A stretch of DNA of 64,000 nt, from NCBI GenBank assembly GCA_947305245.1, contig CAMZDG010000002.1, positions 1 through 64,000 on the forward strand, in the 5' to 3' direction. The stretch's first letter is position 1. Every line of letters begins with the position of its first letter. Of this stretch, positions 47,174 through 55,281 are shown piece by piece. The notes beneath the pieces were generated by a model. That model was not told the origin of the DNA, did not search any database, and saw only the letters and a program-made list of their open reading frames with translations. The translations under genes and the position numbers were made by a program. Origin of the DNA: an uncultured Lachnospiraceae bacterium (GTDB lineage Bacteria; Bacillota; Clostridia; Lachnospirales; Lachnospiraceae).

Positions 47174-47662
47174 ATGATTAGAGCCGTATATCCCGGCAGC
47201 TTTGATCCCATGACGTTTGGACATCTCGACGTGATCAAGAGAGCGTCCTCCATGTTTGACGAGCTGATCGTTGCCGTTTTGAACAATAAAGAAAAAAGTG
47301 CGTTGTTTTCTGTGGAGGAACGTGTTAATATATTAAAGGAAGCCACGAAGGATCTTCCAAACGTATCGATCGACAGTTTTAGCGGACTCCTGATCAATTA
47401 TGCCGCGAGTAAGGACATTCACGTGGCTGTCAGGGGACTTCGCGCGGTAACCGATTTCGAATACGAACTTCAGCTTGCTCAGACCAATCGCCAGTTATCC
47501 CATGAAAAGCTCGACACCGTGTTCCTGACCACCAGTCTGGAATATGCTTACCTGAGCTCTTCTGGCGTGAAGGAGATCGCCTATTTTGGCGGGGACGTAA
47601 GCCCCTGCGTGCCGGAATTTGTCGAGAAGCTGATCCAGGAAAAATATAAGGGAAGGGCGTAA
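47174..47662 (+). CDS. coaD: Phosphopantetheine adenylyltransferase
   Basis: 162 residues. Penultimate step of coenzyme A synthesis. The TxGH motif (TFGH, in [16 protein letters not shown]) and the C-terminal nucleotide site ([16 protein letters not shown]) are complete. Start follows GGAGGTT. Confidence 0.97.
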   Translation: MIRAVYPGSFDPMTFGHLDVIKRASSMFDELIVAVLNNKEKSALFSVEERVNILKEATKDLPNVSIDSFSGLLINYAASKDIHVAVRGLRAVTDFEYELQLAQTNRQLSHEKLDTVFLTTSLEYAYLSSSGVKEIAYFGGDVSPCVPEFVEKLIQEKYKGRA

Positions 47663-47668
47663 GGAGAA

Positions 47669-48331
47669 ATGAACAGCATAAACAAAATCGAACAGATCAT
47701 CACCGACATCGAAAACTATCTTGCGAACAGTAAGAACAGGCTGTTTTCCAGCACTGAAGTGATCGTCAACCGCGAGGAAATGGAAGAGATGCTTCAGGAG
47801 CTTCGTCGCAAGACGCCCGACGAGATCAAGCAGTATCAGAAGATCATCGCAAATAAGGATGCCATTCTCGCCGATGCCGCAGATCGTGCACAGACCATGA
47901 AGGCGGAAGCGGAACAGCAGGCGAAGGCTCTGCTCGAGCAGGCTGCCGTAGAACATAATCAGATGATCAGTGAACATGAGATCATGCTTAGGGCGCATGC
48001 GCGTGCCGATGAATTCGTGAACATGGCAGTAAACAAGGCCCAGGGCATCATCGACAATGCAACCCTCGAGGCAAACGCCTTAAAGGATGCGGCAAACCAA
48101 TACATGGACGATGTTTTGGCACATCTTTCGAAGATCATTTCTTCCGCAAGCCAGTCCGCGACGAACAATTATACAAGAAGCTTGCAGAGCACGCAGGATA
48201 GCTATGAGAAGCTGATCTCTTCCCTGAATGAATATCAAAACGTCATCCAGGACAATATCAATCAACTGCATCCCGCACCCGAACCCGAACCCGAAGAGGT
48301 GCCTGAGGCAGCGGAAGAAACTGAAGAATAA
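47669..48331 (+). CDS. Coiled-coil protein, unknown (coaD-linked, ATPase/DivIVA-like)
   Basis: 220 residues, no membrane segment. A long coiled coil (about 25-200) rich in Ala, Glu, Lys and Gln, and an acidic Pro/Glu tail (PAPEPEPEEVPEAAEETEE; no more than that shown). A gene of this type often follows coaD in Clostridia and is sometimes called an ATPase subunit H-like or DivIVA-like protein; neither label is proven. Starts six bases after coaD. Confidence 0.75.
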   Translation: MNSINKIEQIITDIENYLANSKNRLFSSTEVIVNREEMEEMLQELRRKTPDEIKQYQKIIANKDAILADAADRAQTMKAEAEQQAKALLEQAAVEHNQMISEHEIMLRAHARADEFVNMAVNKAQGIIDNATLEANALKDAANQYMDDVLAHLSKIISSASQSATNNYTRSLQSTQDSYEKLISSLNEYQNVIQDNINQLHPAPEPEPEEVPEAAEETEE

Positions 48332-48340
48332 GTTCTTTTC

Positions 48341-48374
48341 GATAAACCAGTTTTCAAACGAAAGCTGGTTTATC
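48341..48374 (+). promoter_or_regulatory. Hairpin without T-run ahead of the amidase gene
   Basis: Perfect 10-base arms GATAAACCAG (48341-48350) and CTGGTTTATC (48365-48374), with an inner TTTC/GAAA stem around AAAC. No T-run follows, so it is not an ordinary terminator. It ends 13 bases before the AAAGGAG site. Confidence 0.75.
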
Positions 48375-48400
48375 TGTATCTAAATGAAAAGGAGTTCACT

Positions 48401-49741
48401 TTGAATAATAAGCATATTCTTTCCAGGATCGTTCTGGCTTTCAGTCTGTTATCTTTTTTGTTTCTCCTTGTGCTGCCATCTGTTACGTCCAATGCCGCCC
48501 CCAGACTGCAAAAGACCGGAAATCCCATCATTATCGTCATTGATCCCGGCCACGGCGGGGAAGAAAACACGGGAACGACGGAGTGTGGCTTTGTCGAGAA
48601 AGACATGAATCTTCTCACGGCGAAGGTCATGGCTGAGGAGCTTTCCAAATATGACGGGGTCAAGGTCTATCTGACAAGGGACGGAGATTATGATCTCACC
48701 CTGAAAAAGCGCGCACAGATCGCCTCGGAATATCACGCAGATTTCCTTATCAGCCTGCATTATAATGCTTCGGAATCGCATCTGCTCTATGGAAGCGAGA
48801 CCTGGGTCTCCCTGAACCCTGATTATCATAATCAAGGCTATCAGCTTGGCACGGCCTTCCTTCGGGAATTCCGTGAGATGGGACTTACCCTACGCGGCAT
48901 TAAGACGCGAAGACACAGTAAGGGAAGCGATTATTACGGGATCCTGCGGGAATCCGTTGCCCTCGGCGTGCCCGCGATCATCGTGGAACACTGTCACGTG
49001 GATCATGCAAGAGATAACGTCTTTTGTGATTCCGAAGAGGAATTGATCGCATTCGGCGAGGCGGATGCCAGGGCGGTCGCAAAGTATTTTGGATTAAAGA
49101 GTGCCTCCCTTGGCATTGATTATTCAGAGGAAGCAAATCGCCTCCCGGAAGTGACGGTCGGGGCCTTGGTTCCCAGAGCCGCGCAGGATCTGACAAATCC
49201 AGAATATTGCCACGTGGCGCTTTTGGATGCAAAGTATGAGGAAGACCTTGTCACCGTCCAGGTTTCCGCGAAGGATTCCGACTCCAATCTGCTATATTAT
49301 GCGTACAGCTTAGACGGCGGCGTGACCTATACGGAGACGATCCCCTGGCCGGAGGGGGATATCCTTACCGGTGAATTCTCCGGGACTTTTACTTTGGAGC
49401 TTACGATTCCAGACGGGACGACTCCGCAGATCTGTTTTCGTGCCGTCAATCCCTATGACTTGGACACTGCAAGTAACATGCTCGTCTTTGACAAGGTCTT
49501 TCAAAAGCCGGTGCAGGAGGAATCTCAAGAGCAGGAATATGAAGATGCGACCGGAAAGCTGGCACCTGAAGCAGAAAGTCCTGACAAGGATTCGGAGCTT
49601 TATGACACGATCTATCTGATCCTGAAGCTTGGCATTGCCATTGCCGGAACGCTTTTCGTCGTCTTCCTGATCGCATTTCTTGCCAAGGCGGCCAAGACGA
49701 AAAAGGAATCACAGGGAGAAGGAAACACCAAACAGAAATGA
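48401..49741 (+). CDS. N-acetylmuramoyl-L-alanine amidase, surface-anchored
   Basis: 446 residues; TTG start with AAAAGGAG ahead. Cleaves peptidoglycan amide bonds. Signal peptide (about 1-33), Amidase_3 domain with zinc sites: His51 in DPGHGG, Glu66 in EKDMN, the His of SLHYNAS and the Glu of IVEHCHV. An accessory beta domain (about 265-365) and a C-terminal membrane segment (about 402-428) with a basic tail. The last 33 bases overlap the convergent ylbJ-like gene. Confidence 0.92.
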   Translation: MNNKHILSRIVLAFSLLSFLFLLVLPSVTSNAAPRLQKTGNPIIIVIDPGHGGEENTGTTECGFVEKDMNLLTAKVMAEELSKYDGVKVYLTRDGDYDLTLKKRAQIASEYHADFLISLHYNASESHLLYGSETWVSLNPDYHNQGYQLGTAFLREFREMGLTLRGIKTRRHSKGSDYYGILRESVALGVPAIIVEHCHVDHARDNVFCDSEEELIAFGEADARAVAKYFGLKSASLGIDYSEEANRLPEVTVGALVPRAAQDLTNPEYCHVALLDAKYEEDLVTVQVSAKDSDSNLLYYAYSLDGGVTYTETIPWPEGDILTGEFSGTFTLELTIPDGTTPQICFRAVNPYDLDTASNMLVFDKVFQKPVQEESQEQEYEDATGKLAPEAESPDKDSELYDTIYLILKLGIAIAGTLFVVFLIAFLAKAAKTKKESQGEGNTKQK

Positions 49742-50617
49742 CGCAGCAAGATAATATAGGAGCGTAAGAGCTGTCAGGATCACTCTGTGCACGCAATACT
49801 CGCCTAGGAAATGCGATAATTCCTTGGGCAGGGTTGCATGGGTCTGTGCCAGGCAGGAAAGCCCTCCAAAGGTCAGGGCGAGCAGGCAATAGCCCATGTG
49901 CTTTCCGCCAAGAGCCTGAATGCCCGTAGAGATCTCAAACAGCGCTCCGAAGATGGGCTGCGGACCGGAAAAGAGAATGTGCGGGACCAGATTCATGAGG
50001 CTAAACAGGACAACATAGGCGCCGAGCATGAGAATGGCATGGATCGCACTTTCAATGGACTTTGTAAGCGTTTCGCCAAAGCGTGGCTTTTCCGATCCAT
50101 AAGCGGGAGAAGGCAAAGGATGCAATTTCCTTCGAAAGAAGAGCGCCCGAAGGAGGATCCCGTAAACATAAGGGATCCCATAGGTCCCGATCCAATAGGG
50201 AAGGGCATTTTTCAGACTTAGTAAGGGCAGGACGATCCCGCCGAAATAGGCCGGTCCTATATTGTTACAAAAGGCGAGAAGCCACCTGACTTCCTCTTTG
50301 CTGAGCTGACCGCGGTCATATAGCTCGCAGGCGCTTCTTGCGCCCATGGGAAAGCCGCAGAAAAACCCCATAAAGATCACGTAGCAGCATGCCTTGGAGC
50401 ATCGGTATGTTCTGCAGATGAGGGGCGATAAGAAGCTGACAAAACGCTCCGCAAGGCCCAGGCCCGTGAGCAGTCCTGAGAGGACCATAAACGGAAAGAG
50501 CGAAGGAACCATGGCGAAGGCCCAAGTCTTTAATCCAAGCAGGGCATATTCCCTGCAAAGTCCCGCATGCGTCAGCATGCCAAGGGCCATGCATAAGAAA
50601 AGAAAAGCAAGCAGCAT
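49709..50617 (-). CDS. YlbJ-like sporulation integral membrane protein
   Basis: 302 residues with about eight membrane segments. Nucleoside-recognition (Gate) marks: FPFMVLSGLL and FGFPMGARSACELYDRGQLS (read in the sequence as GFFCGFPMGARSACELYDRG), then FCNNIGPAYF. In Bacillus YlbJ is a sporulation membrane protein. Reverse strand, start at 50617. Its end overlaps the amidase gene by 33 bases. Confidence 0.88.
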   Translation of the reverse strand: MLLAFLFLCMALGMLTHAGLCREYALLGLKTWAFAMVPSLFPFMVLSGLLTGLGLAERFVSFLSPLICRTYRCSKACCYVIFMGFFCGFPMGARSACELYDRGQLSKEEVRWLLAFCNNIGPAYFGGIVLPLLSLKNALPYWIGTYGIPYVYGILLRALFFRRKLHPLPSPAYGSEKPRFGETLTKSIESAIHAILMLGAYVVLFSLMNLVPHILFSGPQPIFGALFEISTGIQALGGKHMGYCLLALTFGGLSCLAQTHATLPKELSHFLGEYCVHRVILTALTLLYYLAASFLFGVSFSL

Positions 50618-50676
50618 AGATCCACCAAATTACTTTTTATCAATTTACGACAGATCCCCTTAGGAAAGAACTGAGC

Positions 50677-52089
50677 ATGAGACTGGATAAATATTTGGCA
50701 GAATTGAATATTGGCACGAGAAGTCAGGTCAAGGAACTGATCCGGAAAAAGCTTGTCACGGTCAATGGAAAACTTGTCACCGCACCGGAATTCCAGTTAA
50801 GCGAGACTTCTGATGAGGTGATGCTTCAGGGTAAGAAACTTCAGTTTTCGCAGTTTGAGTATTACATGTTAAATAAGCCGGCCGGCGTGGTCTCCGCTAC
50901 AAGGGACGCGTTGTCCGAGACCGTGCTGTCGCTCCTTCCCAAGGATCACAAGAAGGATCTGTTCCCCGTCGGAAGGCTGGACAAGGACACGGAGGGCCTC
51001 CTTCTGATCACAAATGACGGTGCTTTGGCGCATCAATTGTTGTCGCCCAAAAAGCACGTTGCAAAAACCTATCTTGTCAAGATCCGTGAACCACTGAGCG
51101 ATGAGTCGGTGCATGCATTGGAGTGGGGCGTTGACATCGGCGACGATGCGCTGACCGCGCCTGCCTTTGTCTCGAGGATTTATGATCCGGACAAGGAAGG
51201 AAATTGGATCCACCTGACTATCAGCGAGGGGCGCTTTCATCAGGTGAAACGCATGCTGGAGGCCGTCTCGAACGAAGTCCTTTCCTTAAAGCGGATCCGA
51301 TTTGGCGCCTTGTCATTAGACCGCCTGCTTGAGAGCGGAGAGTGCAGGGCCCTTACGGAAGAAGAGGTGGCTCTTCTTCGCAGATCCCGCGAGATCGCTT
51401 CGGAGAAAAAGGCGCTTTTGGAAGGCAAGCGCGCCGTCATCTTTGACTTGGACGGATCCCTCGTAGATTCCATGTGGCTTTGGGGAGAGATTGATGAGGA
51501 ATACCTTGGAATGCATGGGATCAAGCTTCGAGACCGTGATGAGCTTCGAAGAAAGATCGAAGGCATGAGTTTTCATGAGACGGCAGTCTTTTTCAAGGAG
51601 TATTATCATCTAAAGGACTCCGTTGAGAAGATGAAGGATGACTGGAATCAGATGGCGTGGGACAAATATGAAAATGAAGTTCCCCTAAAGCCAGGAGTGA
51701 TCGATTTCCTGGAGGGATGTAAAAGAGCAGGACTTGCCCTTGGCATAGCGACCAGCAATTCCAGGGAGCTTGTGGAAAACGTCTTAAGCGTTCATCACTT
51801 AAAGGAGCAATTTGGCTCCATCGTGACGGGAAGCGAGGTTCTTAAGGGAAAGCCCGCGCCGGACGTCTATCTGGCCGTTGCAGGCGCGCTTGGCGTAGAT
51901 CCTGCGCAATGCCTTGTTTTTGAGGACATTTTGCCAGGACTTATGGCAGGCAGAAATGCCGGAATGACCATCTGCGCGGTGGCGGATCCGGATTCCATGG
52001 CGTCCTGGGAGGAAAAAAAGGATTACGCGGATTACGCACTCTATGATTTTTATGATTTTTTTGCCTGGCAGGAAAGGAGTTTTCAGTGA
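50677..52089 (+). CDS. RsuA-family pseudouridine synthase fused to HAD phosphatase
   Basis: 470 residues. Residues 1-240: S4 RNA-binding domain and pseudouridine synthase (VGRLDKDTEGLL, catalytic Asp102). Residues 250-470: HAD hydrolase (motif I FDLDGSLVDSM, Asp257 and Asp259; KGKPAPDVYL; FEDILPG). The start is ATG 50677 after AGGAAAG. The HAD part is of the beta-phosphoglucomutase/phosphoglycolate type; whether it dephosphorylates a nucleotide is unknown. The fusion is in frame with no stop and is found in related Clostridia by recall. Overlaps the SDR gene by four bases. Confidence 0.9.
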   Translation: MRLDKYLAELNIGTRSQVKELIRKKLVTVNGKLVTAPEFQLSETSDEVMLQGKKLQFSQFEYYMLNKPAGVVSATRDALSETVLSLLPKDHKKDLFPVGRLDKDTEGLLLITNDGALAHQLLSPKKHVAKTYLVKIREPLSDESVHALEWGVDIGDDALTAPAFVSRIYDPDKEGNWIHLTISEGRFHQVKRMLEAVSNEVLSLKRIRFGALSLDRLLESGECRALTEEEVALLRRSREIASEKKALLEGKRAVIFDLDGSLVDSMWLWGEIDEEYLGMHGIKLRDRDELRRKIEGMSFHETAVFFKEYYHLKDSVEKMKDDWNQMAWDKYENEVPLKPGVIDFLEGCKRAGLALGIATSNSRELVENVLSVHHLKEQFGSIVTGSEVLKGKPAPDVYLAVAGALGVDPAQCLVFEDILPGLMAGRNAGMTICAVADPDSMASWEEKKDYADYALYDFYDFFAWQERSFQ

Positions 52090-52922
52090 AGATTGCCATC
52101 ATTACCGGTGCATCCTCTGGCATGGGACGGGAATTCGCCCTGCAGATGGATTGCCATTTTGCTAATATCGATGAATTTTGGCTCGTCGCAAGAAGGGAAG
52201 AGGAGCTTATAAAGCTTGCGGAATCGCTGACCCATCCCTGCCGCATCTTTGCGATGGACCTGACCATGAAGGGACAGATCCAAAGAATCGAAGAGGCCGC
52301 AAGGCTCGAGGATGCAAAGATCTGCATGCTCGTTCAGTGCGCAGGATTTGGCCTTATGGGCCCTTTGGAGGTCTTGCCCATAAAAGATACGGTCTCGATG
52401 ATAAAATTGAATTGTGAGGCCTTAACGGAGCTTACAGGACATATGCTGCCTTTCATGGCAAGGAATGGCAGGATCATTTTCCTCGCCTCCTCGGCCGCCT
52501 TTCTTCCACAGCCGGAATTCTCCGTCTATGCGGCAAGCAAATCCTATGTGTTGAGCTTTGCCAGGGCACTTGCAGTGGAACTCCGTTCCAAAGAGATTTA
52601 CGTGACCGCAGTGTGCCCGGGCCCCGTTGACACGCCGTTTTTCGACATTGCGGAAAAGACTGGCTCCACGCTTGCATTCAAGAAAGCATTTATGGCATGC
52701 CCTGAGGACGTGGTTGCCAAGGCCCTTCGGGATTCCTTCTTCAGAAAACCCGTATCCGTTTATGGTTGCTCCATGAACGCCTTTCAGCTCATGACAAAGT
52801 TACTCCCTCACGGCGCGATCCTATCCGCCATGAAATGGATCAAGGATGCGGAAAAAGCAAGGAGTGCGGAAAGCTTCTTGAAAGAAGGAGAGCAGGGGAC
52901 GGAAGGGAGGCTTCAGGCATGA
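52086..52922 (+). CDS. Short-chain dehydrogenase/reductase
   Basis: 278 residues; GTG start overlapping the previous stop. NAD(P)-binding TGASSGMG near the N-terminus and the catalytic YxxxK (YAASK) around 148-152. Substrate unknown. Followed by a membrane protein with four-base overlap; the operon reads RsuA-HAD, SDR, membrane protein, RluA-type. Confidence 0.9.
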   Translation: MKIAIITGASSGMGREFALQMDCHFANIDEFWLVARREEELIKLAESLTHPCRIFAMDLTMKGQIQRIEEAARLEDAKICMLVQCAGFGLMGPLEVLPIKDTVSMIKLNCEALTELTGHMLPFMARNGRIIFLASSAAFLPQPEFSVYAASKSYVLSFARALAVELRSKEIYVTAVCPGPVDTPFFDIAEKTGSTLAFKKAFMACPEDVVAKALRDSFFRKPVSVYGCSMNAFQLMTKLLPHGAILSAMKWIKDAEKARSAESFLKEGEQGTEGRLQA

Positions 52923-53503
52923 AATGGATGCGGTTACTCTCCGGAGAGGCCTATAAGGGAACAAGGAATTATCTAAACACCCAGCGCGTTTATGAAATCC
53001 TTCGGACGATTCTATTCTTTGCCATTTCTCTTGCACTTTTTATCGCCGGCTGGTTTGGCACGGGAAGCCGATTGAACCTACTGACCATTGTGGCCATTCT
53101 CGGGATCCTGCCCGCGAGCAAGGCAATGGTGAGCGCCATCATGTTCTGCCGTTATAAAAGTCTTTCGATCGATAAGGCCGAGGAGATTGCAAAGCACGAG
53201 AACGGATTGACCGTTTTGTACGATATGGTATTTACGGGAAATGAGAAGAATTTCCCCGTGGGGCACTTGACCATTAAGGGCAATACCGTATGCGGCTACA
53301 CCGAAAAGACGGACTTTGACGAACAGAAATGCTATCAGCATCTGGACAAATTACTCAAGGCAGATTCGCATAAAAGCGTGAACTTAAAGGTTTTTACGGA
53401 CTTGAAAAAATATATTGACCGAATGGATCAAATGGCAGAGCTTGCCTGTGACGAGAGCAGCACAAAGGGGATTGCTGACACCCTAAAGAGCGTCAGCCTG
53501 TAG
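52919..53503 (+). CDS. Small membrane protein of unknown function
   Basis: 194 residues from ATG 52919 (ATGA overlap with the SDR stop). Two adjacent membrane segments (about 27-45 and 51-73), then a cytoplasmic-looking alpha/beta domain (about 80-194). I do not recognise a family. The overlap with the SDR gene and two-base gap to the next gene show it is part of the operon. Confidence 0.8.
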   Translation: MKWMRLLSGEAYKGTRNYLNTQRVYEILRTILFFAISLALFIAGWFGTGSRLNLLTIVAILGILPASKAMVSAIMFCRYKSLSIDKAEEIAKHENGLTVLYDMVFTGNEKNFPVGHLTIKGNTVCGYTEKTDFDEQKCYQHLDKLLKADSHKSVNLKVFTDLKKYIDRMDQMAELACDESSTKGIADTLKSVSL

Positions 53504-53505
53504 CG

Positions 53506-54546
53506 ATGCAAGAATTACGGATCGGTCCCGGAGACGCGGGACAAAGATTGGATAAGTATTTAAAAAAGCTTTTGCCCGAGTGCCCCACCAGCTTATTGTA
53601 TCAGCAGCTTCGAAAAAAGAACGTCACGCTGAACAAGAAGAAGGCGGAAGGGAAGGAAGCCCTGAAGGAAGGGGACCTTGTGCAATGCTTTTTTAGTGAG
53701 GAAACCTTTTTGAAATTTCAGGGCGGCGCCGCGCGGGATCAGCGGATCGCCTCCTTTGAAGAAGCTTATCGGAAACTCACGGGGATCACGATCCTATATG
53801 AAAATGATCACGTTCTGATCCTGAATAAGCCTGCTTCCATCCTAAGCCAGAAGGCTGTACCCGAGGATCTGAGCGTCAATGAATGGATGATCGGATATCT
53901 CTTAGATTCCGGGAAGTTGACGAGAACGGATCTTGCCACCTTTTGTCCCTCCGTCTGCAATCGGCTGGATCGCAATACGAGTGGCATCGTTCTTTGCGGA
54001 AAGACATTGCTTGGATCGCAGGCGCTCAGTCTGTTCCTTAAGGAACGCTTACTCCATAAGTATTATCTCTGCATTTGTCACGGACAAGTGACGGAGGCGA
54101 TCACCTTGGAGGGATATCTTCTCAAAGACGAGGCGTCAAATCGCGTGACCGTAAGAAGGGAAGCCTTTGCCGACGCTTCTTTGGTCAAAACTCGTTACGT
54201 ACCCTTAGCCAACGCGAAGGATCACACCTTGCTTGAAGTAGAGCTTTTTACGGGAAAGACGCATCAGATCCGTGCGCACTTGGCCTCCATGGGGCATTCC
54301 CTGCTCGGCGACTTGAAGTACGGGCCTCGGGACGAGACCTTGCAGGAACAAAAGCAATATTCACTTCGGCATCAATTATTACACGCCCGAAGAGTGACTT
54401 TCCCGAGTCTTTCCGAACTGGAGGAAGGCGCATCCCAGTATGTCGATGCCCTGAGAGACCTTGCAGGCAAAACCATCGAAGCACCCCTGCCAAGGCAATT
54501 TGAGACCATTACGGAAAAGCTTTTTGGCAAAGGAATTACTTTCTAA
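53506..54546 (+). CDS. RluA-family pseudouridine synthase
   Basis: 346 residues. S4 domain (about 15-65, RLDKYLKKLLP), then the synthase domain with catalytic Asp155 in NRLDRNTSG and the KTHQIRAHLA segment. RNA target not predictable (RluD/YlyB-like members modify 23S rRNA). Two bases separate it from the upstream gene. The last 25 bases are repeated imperfectly 40 bases downstream. Confidence 0.92.
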   Translation: MQELRIGPGDAGQRLDKYLKKLLPECPTSLLYQQLRKKNVTLNKKKAEGKEALKEGDLVQCFFSEETFLKFQGGAARDQRIASFEEAYRKLTGITILYENDHVLILNKPASILSQKAVPEDLSVNEWMIGYLLDSGKLTRTDLATFCPSVCNRLDRNTSGIVLCGKTLLGSQALSLFLKERLLHKYYLCICHGQVTEAITLEGYLLKDEASNRVTVRREAFADASLVKTRYVPLANAKDHTLLEVELFTGKTHQIRAHLASMGHSLLGDLKYGPRDETLQEQKQYSLRHQLLHARRVTFPSLSELEEGASQYVDALRDLAGKTIEAPLPRQFETITEKLFGKGITF

Positions 54547-54586
54547 ACAGGCAAAAATGCTGTTTGGCAAAGGGATTGCTTACTAA
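54522..54586. repeat. Imperfect duplication of the RluA gene tail
   Basis: 54522-54546 (which includes the stop codon) and 54562-54586 match at 21 of 25 positions (…TTTGGCAAAGG-ATT-CTT…CTAA). The second copy lies in the gap before recU. Confidence 0.7.
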
Positions 54587-54623
54587 TTAGACAAATCGAT
54601 GTGAATGATAAAAGGAGACTGCC

Positions 54624-55166
54624 ATGGCAACCTGGAATTCCCGCGGACTTCGTGGCTCCACCTTGGAGGAAATGATCAATCGGACCAACGAGAAATATGA
54701 TGAGATGGGCCTGGCCCTGATCCAAAAGATCCCGACGCCGATCACGCCGGTCAAAATGGATCCCGGCAAGAACCAGATCACGCTGGCATATTTCGATCAA
54801 AAGAGCACCGTTGACTATGTCGGTGCCGTGCAAGGCATTCCCGTCTGCTTTGACGCGAAGGAATGCGCCGTGGATACCTTCTCCCTGCAGAACATCCATG
54901 AGCATCAGGTTAAGTTCATGGAAAAGTTTGAAAAGCAGGGTGGCATTGCCTTTTTCCTGATCTTTTATTCTCATAAAGACATTTTTTATTATCTTCCCTA
55001 CGAGATGCTGAAATTCTTCTGGGACCGCGCGCAAAACGGCGGAAGAAAAAGCTTTCGCTATGAAGAGCTCAATCCCGCATACGTGCTTCCAAAGATCCAT
55101 GGCATTATGGTTCCTTATTTAGAAGGGATGAAGATCGATCTGGAAGATCGTGACGGAATTGATTAA
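54624..55166 (+). CDS. recU: Holliday junction resolvase RecU
   Basis: 180 residues. Firmicutes replacement for RuvC. RGSTLEEMINRTNEKY, IPTPITPVKMD, STVDYVGAVQG, FDAKECAVDTF and LQNIHEHQVKFM are the family segments; the acidic residues (Asp, Glu in DYVG and AKEC) form the metal site. Start after AAAGGAGA. Works with RuvAB encoded at 29613-31261. Confidence 0.93.
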   Translation: MATWNSRGLRGSTLEEMINRTNEKYDEMGLALIQKIPTPITPVKMDPGKNQITLAYFDQKSTVDYVGAVQGIPVCFDAKECAVDTFSLQNIHEHQVKFMEKFEKQGGIAFFLIFYSHKDIFYYLPYEMLKFFWDRAQNGGRKSFRYEELNPAYVLPKIHGIMVPYLEGMKIDLEDRDGID

Positions 55167-55184
55167 ATTTCTAAAAATCATGGG

Positions 55185-55253
55185 TTGACAATGGCAATTT
55201 CGTATGGTAGTATGGTAGCAATTTAATATGGTAGTATGGTAGCACGCTACCAT
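55185..55253 (+). promoter_or_regulatory. his operon promoter with repeated operator half-sites
   Basis: TTGACA (55185-55190), 17-base spacer, TAGTAT (55208-55213). TATGGTAG occurs four times in two tandem pairs (55203-55218 and 55227-55242), with the -10 box inside the first pair. The last copy continues into a perfect 8-base palindrome ATGGTAGC-AC-GCTACCAT (55236-55253). This looks like a repressor operator. A TrpR-like YerC/HisR regulator is known or predicted for his genes in Firmicutes; no such gene is in this window, so the link is a guess. Confidence 0.72.
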
Positions 55254-55281
55254 GTTAAAGTGCCATGAAGGAGACTACAAG

